Below, piece by piece: positions 22,968 through 31,636 of a stretch of DNA of 64,000 bases. Within the stretch, counting starts at the first letter, position 1; every line of letters begins with the position of its first letter. The notes under the pieces are model-generated. The model was not told where the DNA came from and made no database searches. It was given only the letters and a program-made list of their open reading frames with translations. The DNA lies in assembly GCF_007754425.1 (NCBI RefSeq), contig NZ_CP037452.1, forward strand, positions 3,447,164 to 3,511,163. Reading direction: 5' to 3'. Made by a program: the position numbers and the translations under genes. This DNA comes from Gimesia fumaroli. Its GTDB lineage: Bacteria; Planctomycetota; Planctomycetia; Planctomycetales; Planctomycetaceae.

Positions 22968-24692
22968 ATGTCTTCAGTGACTCCTTTTCCCTGTCAGAAT
23001 CCTGATTCCCGATTTGATTCCGGTACGGAATCCGTCCCGGAGCCGTTGTGGGTCAAGCAGGATTTGCGGGTACCACGTTACGATGACGCGATTTTCTCCC
23101 GTCCTGATCTAAGTCAAATTATCAGCGACGCGAAAGAAAACCGGCGGATGTTTGCCGCCTGTTCCCGGGATCGAAGCGGAAAAATTATCTCCAGCCTTCG
23201 AGAGTGGGCACGTCGCAGTGTGTTGGAAGAGGCAGCCCGGTATACTTCCGAGTTAACCGGAAAACCGGTTGAGCTTCCTGAAGATCTTAACGAGCGTCTC
23301 TTGCTGATTACCGGACATCAGCCGGCACTGTACCATCCGGGTGTGTGGGTGAAGAACCTTTTGATCGGAAAAGTAGCCCGTCAGACGTCTGGGCTGAGCC
23401 TGAATCTGATTGTTGATAATGACCTGGTGAGTTCGACTTCGATCCGCGTTCCCCAGGGAACTCGCTCTGCCCCTTCGTTAACTGATATTGCATTCGATGA
23501 CGCAATAACACCAAAACCGTGGGAAGAGACGACAGTGCAAGATCAGGAACTTTTTTGTTCCTTTTCCGATCGGGTGGAAGCTGCGCTTCAGCAGTGGTCT
23601 GATTTGCCTGCCCCGCTGTTACACGAAGTCTGGCCTGCTGCGATAAAACAGTTAAAAGTCTCTGACAGATTAGCAGACTGTCTGACAGCGGCCCGACATG
23701 CACAAGAACAGCGCTGGGGTGTCGAGAATCTGGAGCTCCCTATCAGTCGGTTGTGTACGACAAGCCCGTTCCTGTGGTTCGCCTGCTATCTATTCAAGTT
23801 CGCCGATTCGTTTCGCACCACACACAATGAAGTTCTGGCCGAGTATCGAAAAGTGAATCGCGTACGAAGTAAAACACACCCGGTTCCGGAACTTTCAGAG
23901 CGGGATGGTTGGATTGAATCTCCGTTCTGGATCTGGCGCGCAGGTGAGAGTCGTCGACATCAGCTGTTCGTGAAACGCAATCAGGACAAGATTCTGCTAT
24001 CCGACGGAAAAGATGAAATCGCAACGCTCCCCATGCAGGAAAACTGTGATTTATCTGCAGCAATTGAAGTTCTCAAGCAACTAACGACCCAGGGGATTCG
24101 ATTGCGCACACGGGCCTTGACGACGACACTGTTTGCGCGTCTGTTTCTGGGCGATTTGTTTGTGCATGGAATTGGTGGTGCCAAATATGATGAAATGACG
24201 GACCGGATTTTTACCCGGTTCTTTCACCTGACGCCCCCCCGGTATCTGACGCTGTCTGCAACCAAGTTTCTGCCATTCTGCAAACCGTACGATGTGCAGT
24301 CATGCGACGAAACCTGTCTGAAAAACATATTACGCGATCTGGATTTCAATTCGGATCGTCATTTGACGAGCAAGCAAATGTCAGAGGCGGCACCCCTGTT
24401 AGAACGAAAGCAGACTTTAATTCGTGAGCAACAGACTGCCAGCGAGCATATGGGATCAGGAGATCAGGCAGAACGCCGACGTGCTAATCGGCGGCGATTT
24501 CGCGAGCTGCGGCAGATTGATGCCGAGTTGGCAGGGTATACCACAAAATTGCGGGACCAGATCAATGATGATCTGGTGAATGTGCGACAGCAGATGGATG
24601 CGAACGCGGTGATTCAAAGCCGGGAAATGTCTTTTGTGCTCTACCCGGAGTCGGTCTTAAAAGCGTTGTTTGAAAAACTGACTTTTGAGTAA
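22968..24692 (+). CDS. BshC-like hypothetical protein
   Basis: 574 residues from ATG 22968. The segment LLITGHQPALYHPGVWVKNL (about 108-127) is reminiscent of the TGQQ-G-GPLYT region of BshC, the putative cysteine-adding enzyme of bacillithiol synthesis, and the length (BshC about 540) and a charged helical C-terminus agree. The match is weak and other key BshC motifs are not evident; no bshA or bshB is in the window. It could equally be an uncharacterised planctomycete family. No signal peptide. Confidence 0.4.
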   Translation: MSSVTPFPCQNPDSRFDSGTESVPEPLWVKQDLRVPRYDDAIFSRPDLSQIISDAKENRRMFAACSRDRSGKIISSLREWARRSVLEEAARYTSELTGKPVELPEDLNERLLLITGHQPALYHPGVWVKNLLIGKVARQTSGLSLNLIVDNDLVSSTSIRVPQGTRSAPSLTDIAFDDAITPKPWEETTVQDQELFCSFSDRVEAALQQWSDLPAPLLHEVWPAAIKQLKVSDRLADCLTAARHAQEQRWGVENLELPISRLCTTSPFLWFACYLFKFADSFRTTHNEVLAEYRKVNRVRSKTHPVPELSERDGWIESPFWIWRAGESRRHQLFVKRNQDKILLSDGKDEIATLPMQENCDLSAAIEVLKQLTTQGIRLRTRALTTTLFARLFLGDLFVHGIGGAKYDEMTDRIFTRFFHLTPPRYLTLSATKFLPFCKPYDVQSCDETCLKNILRDLDFNSDRHLTSKQMSEAAPLLERKQTLIREQQTASEHMGSGDQAERRRANRRRFRELRQIDAELAGYTTKLRDQINDDLVNVRQQMDANAVIQSREMSFVLYPESVLKALFEKLTFE

Positions 24693-24715
24693 CGTCTGCT
24701 TGTGTTAATTCTGCC

Positions 24716-25510
24716 CTACCCGACTTTTCTGATCTGCTCGAAGAGGAACTGGTGTTTCGAATTGAACAGTCGGCGATATCCCAACAGAACTGAGATCACT
24801 GTCCCCAATGCAGTTCCCGAAGCGATCAGGAACATGATCACAATCTGATACTTGACCGATTCCAGTGGACTGGCACCAGCCAGGATCTGTCCGGTCATTA
24901 AACCGGGCAGTGAAACCAGTCCGACGACCATCATCGAATTGATAATCGGTGTCATGCCTGAGCGAACAGCGTTTTGCAAAGCTTCCCGTGCTGCTTCATT
25001 TCGAGTGGCACCCAATGTGAGTTTGAGTTCCACTTCTGCTCTGCGCAATACCAGCTCTTCGGTGAGTCGATCCAGACCGAGCGAAATTCCGTTCAACGTA
25101 TTACCCAGGATCATACCGAGCAGCGGAATCAGATATTGAGCCGGGTTTTCCGACCAGTTTTGCGGTGGAATAATCACAGTCAATGCGAAAGCGGTGACCA
25201 GCCAGGAACTGACGAAGACTGCCACCATGCTATTCAACCAGATGCCAGGGAAACGACGTTGCGAACGTTGCACAGCGGTCAGGCTGGCAATGAGAGTCAT
25301 CGTAAACATCAGGAGCAGGATCACCGACCACCAGGAGAGTTCGAAAATCCACTCCAGGATCAGACCGATCAACAGCAATTGCACCACGGTCCGCAGTGAA
25401 GCCAACAGCAGGCGTTTTTCCATGTTTAGCTTGAGCCAGACGGAAATGATACCGTTGACCAAAACGAGCAGTGTCGCCAATGCAATATTCAAAGGTGTTA
25501 AATCATACAT
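24716..25510 (-). CDS. fetB: UPF0014/FetB-like ABC transporter permease
   Basis: 264 residues from ATG 25510 (a TTG three bases earlier is also in frame). Six to seven hydrophobic segments are visible and the sequence follows the FetB/YbbM pattern: WLKLNMEKRLLLASLRTVVQL near the N-terminus, GNTLNGISLGLDRL, AEVELKLTLGAT and the loop LPGLMTGQILAGASPLESV. In E. coli FetAB exports iron and protects against oxidative stress. The matching ATPase is 5.4 kb away (30935-31636), not adjacent. Converges with the BshC-like gene, 23 bases between stops. Confidence 0.88.
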   Translation of the reverse strand: MYDLTPLNIALATLLVLVNGIISVWLKLNMEKRLLLASLRTVVQLLLIGLILEWIFELSWWSVILLLMFTMTLIASLTAVQRSQRRFPGIWLNSMVAVFVSSWLVTAFALTVIIPPQNWSENPAQYLIPLLGMILGNTLNGISLGLDRLTEELVLRRAEVELKLTLGATRNEAAREALQNAVRSGMTPIINSMMVVGLVSLPGLMTGQILAGASPLESVKYQIVIMFLIASGTALGTVISVLLGYRRLFNSKHQFLFEQIRKVG

Positions 25511-25840
25511 CAAGATCGCCTGCCGTGGTTATCAGGAAAAGGGGAGCCAGTAAAGTCTGAATCATAAATAGTTCCATGTGAGATGAGAAGGCAGGCCTCT
25601 TAGGAAGAGTCTCTTCACGGATTGATTTCCTAACCTTAACCGGATCTTTAATTAGCGGGGGATTTCTGCTTTTGTGAATTCTCAAGACCTTAACTTAGCA
25701 TTCATCAGCAACGAATAATTGGCTGGTATCATCCCCGCCAGAATGAAAAGAGAAAAAATAAGAAGAGTCCACAGTCAGAGCTGTGTAATCAGAGAAGCGG
25801 ACAAGCGTTTTCGCGGAGCAATGTCATTAAGGAGGATGAT
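25511..25840. other. Divergent promoter region between fetB and the plcP-like gene
   Basis: 330 bases between divergent genes, with no convincing ORF. It ends with a perfect AAGGAGG ribosome binding site at 25829-25835 for the phospholipase gene. I looked for a Pho-box (two CTGTCAT-type repeats) and did not find a clear one. Confidence 0.6.
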
Positions 25841-26749
25841 ATGATCGTGTCCGAGGAACCCATAGCCAGTATGGCTTGTCGCTCGATTCGTTCGATCTTT
25901 GTCAGCGACGTGCACTTGGGATGTATGCACTCACGGGCGGACGAGTTTCTGGAGTTTTTGAATTCGCATGATCCGGAATCCCTGTATCTGGTGGGGGATC
26001 TGATTGATGGCTGGAAGCTACGCAAGAAGTGGCGCTGGCCGCAAAGTTATAATGCGATTCTCGACCGGGTCGAAGCTTTAAGTGCACAGGGAACGGAAGT
26101 TTTTTATACCCCCGGCAATCATGATAAATTTCTACGCGATTTTGGCAAACGTTTTGGTTTTGTCACACTCTCTGATGAATTCGTGCATACCACAGCGGAC
26201 GGCAGGCGTTTTCTGATCATTCACGGCGATCAGTTTGATAAGTTTGAAACCGGCGCACAATGGCTTTCGGTTCTGGGGTCTTTTGCTTATGACGTGCTGC
26301 TGACGGCGAACAGTCTGTTTAATCGTCTGTTCAAACGCAAGGGGCAGTCAAAGTTTGCTCTTTCGTCTGCGGTCAAATCTCAGGTGAAACACCTGATGCG
26401 ATTTATCAGTGATTATGAACAGAAACTGGCCAGTCACGCTCGTAAACGACTCTGTGAAGGGATCATCTGCGGTCATATTCACGCTCCCAATATTCTGGAG
26501 ATTGACGGAATCGATTACTGCAACACCGGTGACTGGGTGGAGCACTGCAGCGCACTGATTGAATACAGCGATGGTGCAATGGAGATTGTATTTTTCGATC
26601 AGGAAATTGCGCCGACTCAAAAGGCAGCTTTACCGGCACAGAATGTCGTGAATCGCAATGCACAGCAGGATTATTCAAAAACAGAGATGCCAAGTTTAAT
26701 AAACCGATTTCTAAAACGATGTCATCCTTTGCGGTTGATTCGCCGTTAA
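25841..26749 (+). CDS. Calcineurin-like phosphoesterase, PlcP-type phospholipase C candidate
   Basis: 302 residues. Metallophosphatase motifs are all present: FVSDVHLGC (D, H), YLVGDLIDGWKL (GD), FYTPGNHDKFL (GNHD), FLIIHGDQFD and CGHIHAPN. The closeness of SDVHLG-x-ADEFLEFL and GDLIDGW-x-WPQSYN fits the LpxH2/PlcP group. PlcP of alphaproteobacteria removes the head group of phospholipids under phosphate limitation, leaving diacylglycerol for betaine-lipid synthesis. Here it is directly followed (37 bases) by BtaA and then BtaB, which supports PlcP over an LpxH role. Family reading plus context; no direct proof. Confidence 0.75.
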   Translation: MIVSEEPIASMACRSIRSIFVSDVHLGCMHSRADEFLEFLNSHDPESLYLVGDLIDGWKLRKKWRWPQSYNAILDRVEALSAQGTEVFYTPGNHDKFLRDFGKRFGFVTLSDEFVHTTADGRRFLIIHGDQFDKFETGAQWLSVLGSFAYDVLLTANSLFNRLFKRKGQSKFALSSAVKSQVKHLMRFISDYEQKLASHARKRLCEGIICGHIHAPNILEIDGIDYCNTGDWVEHCSALIEYSDGAMEIVFFDQEIAPTQKAALPAQNVVNRNAQQDYSKTEMPSLINRFLKRCHPLRLIRR

Positions 26750-26786
26750 CCAACCTTCATTTGATCAATTTGTGGGAGCAAAATTC

Positions 26787-27983
26787 ATGATTTCAGAACG
26801 GATCAGCCGTAAGAGTTTTCAGTGGGTTCATCAGGGCAATCTGGTTTATAACACCTGCTGGGAAGACCCCCGCCTTGATCGACGGGCTTTGGAAATTGGT
26901 CCGGAAGATGAGATTCTGGTGATTACTTCTGCGGGGTGTAATGCACTGGACTATCTGCTGGATGAGCCACGACGGGTGCATGCGGTCGATATGAATCCCA
27001 AACAAAATGCCCTGCTGGAGCTAAAGCTTTCAGCGATCCGCAATCTGGATTACGAGGCATTTTTTGATTTGTTTGGCCGGGGGCAATCTCCGGATTGGGA
27101 GAGCTTGTACTCACAAAATTTGCGTAATGATCTTTCACTCACAGCCCGCAAGTACTGGGACCGTCACGGAAAATTCTTTTCATGTGAAGGGAAACGCTCC
27201 AGCTTTTACTTCCGCGGTTCCTCAGGTTTGTTTGCCTGGTTTGTGAACTGTTATATCGATCGGGTAGCCAAGATTCGCAATGATATCAATTCTTTATTGG
27301 CGGCTCGGGATGTGACGGAGCAAAACAGCATTTATCAGTCTCGCCAATTGAATGACTTATTGTGGACGCGGATGATCAAATGGAGCATGAGGCGGGATCT
27401 GACATTGTCCATGCTGGGAGTGCCCCGCCCTCAACGGACACAGATTGATCAATGTTATCCTGGCGGAATTGTACAGTTTGTGATTGATCGGATTGAGACG
27501 GTTTTCACCAGCCGTTCTCTGCAAGATAACTATTTTTGGCGCGTCTATCTGACGGGAAGTTACGAGCCGGATTGTTGTCCCGAATATCTCAAACCGGAGA
27601 ATTTTGAGCGACTCAAAGCGGGGTTAATTGATCGGGTCACCGTGAATACGAATACCGTGGAAGGGTTTTTGAAGCAGCATTCGGGGACGATTTCCCGCTA
27701 TGTGCTGTTGGACCATATGGACTGGATGGCTGGGGCACAGCCTCAGATGCTACAGAGTGAATGGCAGGCGATTCTGGATCGCGCTGCCGAGCAGACCCGG
27801 ATTATCTGGCGGAGTGCTGGAATGGAAGTTGATTTCATTGATCCTTTGAAGGTGCAGTCTGCAGGACGGGAACGTGAGGTTGGCGAACTGCTGAACTACA
27901 AGAGCCATCTCGCCTCGGAGCTACATGAGCAGGACCGTGTGAATACCTACGGAAGTTTCTATATTGCGGACCTGCTGGTTTAA
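26787..27983 (+). CDS. btaA: BtaA: SAM:diacylglycerol 3-amino-3-carboxypropyltransferase (DUF3419)
   Basis: 398 residues from ATG 26787, chosen over a GTG 15 bases earlier because GGGAG precedes it. The N-terminus NTCWEDPRLDRRAL and the SAM-binding ITSAGCNALDYLL with VHAVDMNPKQNALLELK are BtaA signatures, as is DHMDWM in the C-terminal part. BtaA moves the 3-amino-3-carboxypropyl group of SAM onto diacylglycerol to give diacylglycerylhomoserine, the precursor of the phosphorus-free betaine lipid DGTS. It lies between the PlcP-like gene and btaB in one direction. Confidence 0.88.
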   Translation: MISERISRKSFQWVHQGNLVYNTCWEDPRLDRRALEIGPEDEILVITSAGCNALDYLLDEPRRVHAVDMNPKQNALLELKLSAIRNLDYEAFFDLFGRGQSPDWESLYSQNLRNDLSLTARKYWDRHGKFFSCEGKRSSFYFRGSSGLFAWFVNCYIDRVAKIRNDINSLLAARDVTEQNSIYQSRQLNDLLWTRMIKWSMRRDLTLSMLGVPRPQRTQIDQCYPGGIVQFVIDRIETVFTSRSLQDNYFWRVYLTGSYEPDCCPEYLKPENFERLKAGLIDRVTVNTNTVEGFLKQHSGTISRYVLLDHMDWMAGAQPQMLQSEWQAILDRAAEQTRIIWRSAGMEVDFIDPLKVQSAGREREVGELLNYKSHLASELHEQDRVNTYGSFYIADLLV

Positions 27984-28031
27984 TGTAGAGTCTGTAGCGA
28001 GTCCTAAACACTTTATTAAAAGTAGAATCAA

Positions 28032-28775
28032 ATGAGCAATCTGAGTGTGCGGTTGAATGAATTTAAAACGTTGTGGCATCTGTTGGTTTCCCGCATTGAT
28101 GGTCAAACACACGCCGAACGGCTCAATTCGTTTTATGGCGGCCAGGCTGCCGGTTACGACCAGTTCCGCAAACGCTTATTACATGGGCGCTGTGAATTGT
28201 TTGAAAGTTTGCCCGTAGCCAAAGATGGCGTCTGGGTCGATCTGGGAGCGGGGACAGGTGAGAATGCAGAATTATGGGGAGAGCGGCTAGCTCAGTTTCA
28301 ACGTGCGTATCTGGTCGATTTGTGCCAGCCTCTGCTTGATGTCTGTGAGCAACGAATTGCTGATCGAGGCTGGGGAAACGTAAAAGCGGTCTGCGACGAT
28401 GCGACTCGATTTGCGCCACCAGAATCTGAAGTGGATCTGGTTACGTTTTCGTATTCCCTGACGATGATTCCTGATTGGTTTCAAGCGGTGAATCATGCCT
28501 GTGATTTGTTGCGTCCGGGAGGAATGTTGGGAATTGTTGATTTTTACGTATCTAGGAAATATCCCCAGGTCCATCGAAAGTCGCACTCCTGGTTTCAGCG
28601 CCATTTCTGGCCGACCTGGTTTGCCGGCGATAACGTATTTCTCAATCCCGATCATTTGCCTTACCTGCTCGATCGGTTTGAAATGATTTCTCTGACGGAA
28701 AATCAGGGGGGGCTTCCGTATGTGCCATTCTGTAAGGTTCCTTACTACATTCTGATCGCGCAAAAACCGGGTTGA
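28032..28775 (+). CDS. btaB: BtaB-like SAM-dependent N-methyltransferase
   Basis: 247 residues, ATG 28032, 48 bases after btaA. A class I methyltransferase with motif I VWVDLGAGTGENAEL, motif II AYLVDLCQPL, a DDATRF acidic loop and the post-motif LLRPGGMLGIVDFYVS. The expected reaction is three successive N-methylations of diacylglycerylhomoserine to DGTS. The assignment rests on the gene order next to BtaA; the domain alone would also fit other methyltransferases. C-terminus YVPFCKVPYYILIA resembles the end of BtaB. Confidence 0.82.
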   Translation: MSNLSVRLNEFKTLWHLLVSRIDGQTHAERLNSFYGGQAAGYDQFRKRLLHGRCELFESLPVAKDGVWVDLGAGTGENAELWGERLAQFQRAYLVDLCQPLLDVCEQRIADRGWGNVKAVCDDATRFAPPESEVDLVTFSYSLTMIPDWFQAVNHACDLLRPGGMLGIVDFYVSRKYPQVHRKSHSWFQRHFWPTWFAGDNVFLNPDHLPYLLDRFEMISLTENQGGLPYVPFCKVPYYILIAQKPG

Positions 28776-28870
28776 GACAGCTTCTACGCTCTGCGCCCTG
28801 CTTCGATTCTGTTATAATGCAAACTTGTCGAGAATTATCTTTAACGCAGCAGGAGCATGGAAGAAGCAGC

Positions 28871-30421
28871 ATGTTGATTGAATCGCTACAGAAAAAATCT
28901 CTCTATGATCATCCCGTTGATGAATTTCAGGTGCTGGAGACGCATATTTCCTGGGTGCTGCTGACAGGCGCTTATGCCTATAAACTGAAAAAACATGTCG
29001 ATATGGGGTTCGTCAATTTTTCCACGCTGGAATTGCGTAAGAAGTACTGCGAGGAAGAAATCCGTCTGAATCGCAGGCTGGCGCCGGATCTCTATCTGAA
29101 AGTCATTCCCATAACGGGAACCGAAGCCGCCCCTGAATTGGATGGAGCCGGCGAAGTGATTGACTATGCGGTGCAAATGGTTCAGTTTTCTCAGGAGAAT
29201 CTGCTGAGCCATGCGATTGAACAAGGCACTCTGACTGCGATGCACATTGATTCGCTGGCGCAGGTAGTGGCTGAGTTTCATACGAAAATCGACATTGCCG
29301 GTGACGATTTGGAGTATGGCAGGCCGGAAAAAATCATGGCGCCAGTAGAAGAAAACTTTCGTCATCTGGAAGAGTTATTTTCGACTGATGCTGCGGTTCA
29401 GGAAATGGTGGCGTTGATTCGCGTTGAGAACGAGCACTGGTACGAATCGCATCAATCCTTATTGGCACAACGCAAGTCAAACGGATTTATTCGCGAGTGC
29501 CATGGCGATATGCACTTGGGGAATATGATTCTGAGTGATACGGGAGTGACCCTGTTTGACTGTCTGGAATTCAATGCTGCTTTGCGCTGGGTGGATGTGC
29601 TGAGCGAAGTGGCTTTTGTGGTAATGGACCTGGAAGATCGGGAGCACGTCAACTATGCCATGCGGTTTTTAAATTTCTATCTGGAACTAACGGGAGATTA
29701 TGCCGGTGTTCCATTGCTGCGATTTTATTTATCTTACCGTGCGATGGTGCGTGCGAAAGTGGCCGCATTGCGGTTAAGCCAGCATGATTTATCTGAAGCG
29801 GAAGAGGCAGCAATTCACGAAGAGTTCTGGTCCTATCTGGAACTGGCGAAGAAATACGTAATGCCGACAGAACCCGTGCTGATGTTGACGCACGGCGTAT
29901 CAGGGAGCGGGAAATCGTACGGGACCAGTCTGCTACTGGAAGGGATGAGTGCGATTCGCGTTCGCTCGGATGTAGAACGAAAACAGCTGCAGGCGGAAAT
30001 AAAACTAGCCGACGCCGACTTGTATACACGAGAGATGACAGAAGTAACGTATCAGCGATTATCTGAGCTGGCACAATCGATTTTAGAGGCGGGCTGGAAT
30101 GTGATTGTCGATGCGACCACGCTCAAAGCCTGGCAACGCAATCTGTTCCGAGAACTGGCAATGCGGTTGAATGTTCCTTTTCTACTGCTGTCTTTCACAG
30201 CGGACCAAAACGTCTTGGAATCACGGATTGCCGCGCGAGAAAAAGCTGGTGGCGATCCTTCTGATGCGACAACCGAAGTTTTAGAACAACAGCTAAAAGG
30301 ACTGGAGCCGTTGAGCGAAGTCGAACAGACAGAGGCAGTCGCCATTCCTGCAGAACAGGAATGGACGACTGATTTGCTGGTTCAACTGGTAAATCGCGTT
30401 CGGGCGGGAACAAGCGATTGA
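28871..30421 (+). CDS. Aminoglycoside phosphotransferase-like / P-loop ATPase fusion protein
   Basis: 516 residues from ATG 28871; an in-frame TTG 33 codons earlier overlaps the end of btaB and is less likely. The N-terminal two-thirds is a kinase-like phosphotransferase domain: ECHGDMHLGNMIL (catalytic HGD-x2-xxN) and VTLFDCLEFN (DFG-like). The C-terminal third is a nucleoside-kinase-type P-loop (THGVSGSGKSYG) with RSDVERK and VIVDATTLK, as in AAA_33/zeta-like proteins. This two-domain family is widespread in bacteria; the substrate is unknown. It may be the last gene of the plcP-btaAB transcript. Confidence 0.8.
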   Translation: MLIESLQKKSLYDHPVDEFQVLETHISWVLLTGAYAYKLKKHVDMGFVNFSTLELRKKYCEEEIRLNRRLAPDLYLKVIPITGTEAAPELDGAGEVIDYAVQMVQFSQENLLSHAIEQGTLTAMHIDSLAQVVAEFHTKIDIAGDDLEYGRPEKIMAPVEENFRHLEELFSTDAAVQEMVALIRVENEHWYESHQSLLAQRKSNGFIRECHGDMHLGNMILSDTGVTLFDCLEFNAALRWVDVLSEVAFVVMDLEDREHVNYAMRFLNFYLELTGDYAGVPLLRFYLSYRAMVRAKVAALRLSQHDLSEAEEAAIHEEFWSYLELAKKYVMPTEPVLMLTHGVSGSGKSYGTSLLLEGMSAIRVRSDVERKQLQAEIKLADADLYTREMTEVTYQRLSELAQSILEAGWNVIVDATTLKAWQRNLFRELAMRLNVPFLLLSFTADQNVLESRIAAREKAGGDPSDATTEVLEQQLKGLEPLSEVEQTEAVAIPAEQEWTTDLLVQLVNRVRAGTSD

Positions 30422-30444
30422 ATGACATTTAGAGTCAATATCGC

Positions 30445-30810
30445 TTAGCTCTCTTCCGCAATCCAGGTTTTGGCTGCATCTGTATCTGCAATGTCGAAGT
30501 ATTTGATTTTGGCGGTCGTGAAGGGTTTGCAGAAATTGGCCATGCCTTTTTCCCACTTGCTTTCCCCGATCATCGCCAGTCGCGAGATGTCTTTAAAGTG
30601 CTTGACATCGAATTTGACGTCTTCCCAGAGCGCGCCTGCGGTCCAACCGTGAAAATCATCGAGCACGACCAGCATATGCAGCGAGCCACGTTGCTCAATC
30701 AGCGTTTCAATGATGGGGGAAAAATCGTGATAGTCTTCTTTGACCAGCTTGCCGGAAAGTTTAATTTCAACATAGTTCTGATCTGGGTGGTCTTGAATCT
30801 CAATAGGCAT
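30445..30810 (-). CDS. SpoIIAA-like (STAS-fold) protein
   Basis: 121 residues from ATG 30810, which has a GGAG ribosome binding site; an upstream ATG at 30846 lacks one. The pattern YVEIKLSGKLVKEDYHDFSP, HMLVVLDDFHGWTAGALWEDVKF and IGESKWEKGM marks the SpoIIAA-like/DUF3478 family, small soluble proteins with a lipid-binding STAS-like fold. Function not established in general. It stands alone, convergent with the phosphotransferase gene. Confidence 0.8.
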   Translation of the reverse strand: MPIEIQDHPDQNYVEIKLSGKLVKEDYHDFSPIIETLIEQRGSLHMLVVLDDFHGWTAGALWEDVKFDVKHFKDISRLAMIGESKWEKGMANFCKPFTTAKIKYFDIADTDAAKTWIAEES

Positions 30811-30934
30811 CGGTTGTCTCCTTGGAATGGGTGAGAGATAGTCCAACAGTCGTAAGCATAATTGATTTGTAAATTCTTTCCAATCTGATTCTGGATTATT
30901 TAAAATAACTTCATCAGAGGACAGTGGTAGACGC

Positions 30935-31636
30935 TTAATGGCTTTTTTGGACAGGCAAAATTGTCCCTGCGGGAAATGTCATGATCTGCCTGGCGACACG
31001 CTCTGCCTGACTATGGTCGTGAGTGATCCAGACGAAGGCAGGGATTTTATCTGAAGTGGAAAGCCATTTGAGAATGATCGCTTCAAACTGTTTTGTAGTG
31101 CCGGGATCGAGGCCGGACGTGGGCTCATCCAGTAACAGAATCTGGGGTGAGAGAATCAGGGCTCGTAATAACGCGACAATCTGCCCTTCTCCGCCTGATA
31201 GTGCGCTGGACTGGCGTTGCAGAAAGGATTCGGGTCTGTCGAAGGTATTTAGTAAACTGATCAACGCTTTGATGTCGTGCGGTTTGTGCTGGTTCACCTG
31301 AAATCCCAGTGCAAGCTTCAGATTGTCTTCTACGGTTCCTTCAATCAAGACTGGCCGTTGCTGCAGGTAAACGACCTGACTGCGAAATTCGGGGAGTTCT
31401 TTGTCTTTGAGTGGATTTCCGTGAAAACGCAGTTCCCCTTCCTGAATATCATCCAGAATGGCCAGAGAACGGAGGAAAAGTGTTTTCCCAGAACCAGTCG
31501 GACCAACGATGGCGATTCGGTCACCGGGATGGACAGCCAGTGAGACATTTCGGATCAGCCACTGTCCAGCCGTGGTCTGCCTGCCGATTTGCCGGGCTTC
31601 CAGCAGGCTGCCCTGGTCACTGAGTTCCTCGCTCAT
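30935..31636 (-). CDS. fetA: ABC transporter ATPase, FetA-like
   Basis: 233 residues. Walker A GPTGSGKT, Q-loop VVYLQQRP, signature ALSGGEGQIVALLRAL, Walker B ILLLDEPTSG and the H-loop VWITHDHSQ are intact. The stretch FRSQVVYLQQRPVLIEGTVEDNLKL is the FetA/YbbL pattern. The likely partner is the FetB-like permease at 24716-25510, so the pair is split by about 5.4 kb. The ATG overlaps the TGA of the sugar-kinase gene by one base, so it is translated from a transcript that begins with that kinase. Confidence 0.82.
   Translation of the reverse strand: MSEELSDQGSLLEARQIGRQTTAGQWLIRNVSLAVHPGDRIAIVGPTGSGKTLFLRSLAILDDIQEGELRFHGNPLKDKELPEFRSQVVYLQQRPVLIEGTVEDNLKLALGFQVNQHKPHDIKALISLLNTFDRPESFLQRQSSALSGGEGQIVALLRALILSPQILLLDEPTSGLDPGTTKQFEAIILKWLSTSDKIPAFVWITHDHSQAERVARQIMTFPAGTILPVQKSH

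Noticed and set aside
28772-28870. Longer N-terminus of the phosphotransferase/ATPase from a TTG
   Set aside because: It would overlap the end of btaB, use a rare start and lacks a ribosome binding site; ATG 28871 is preferred.
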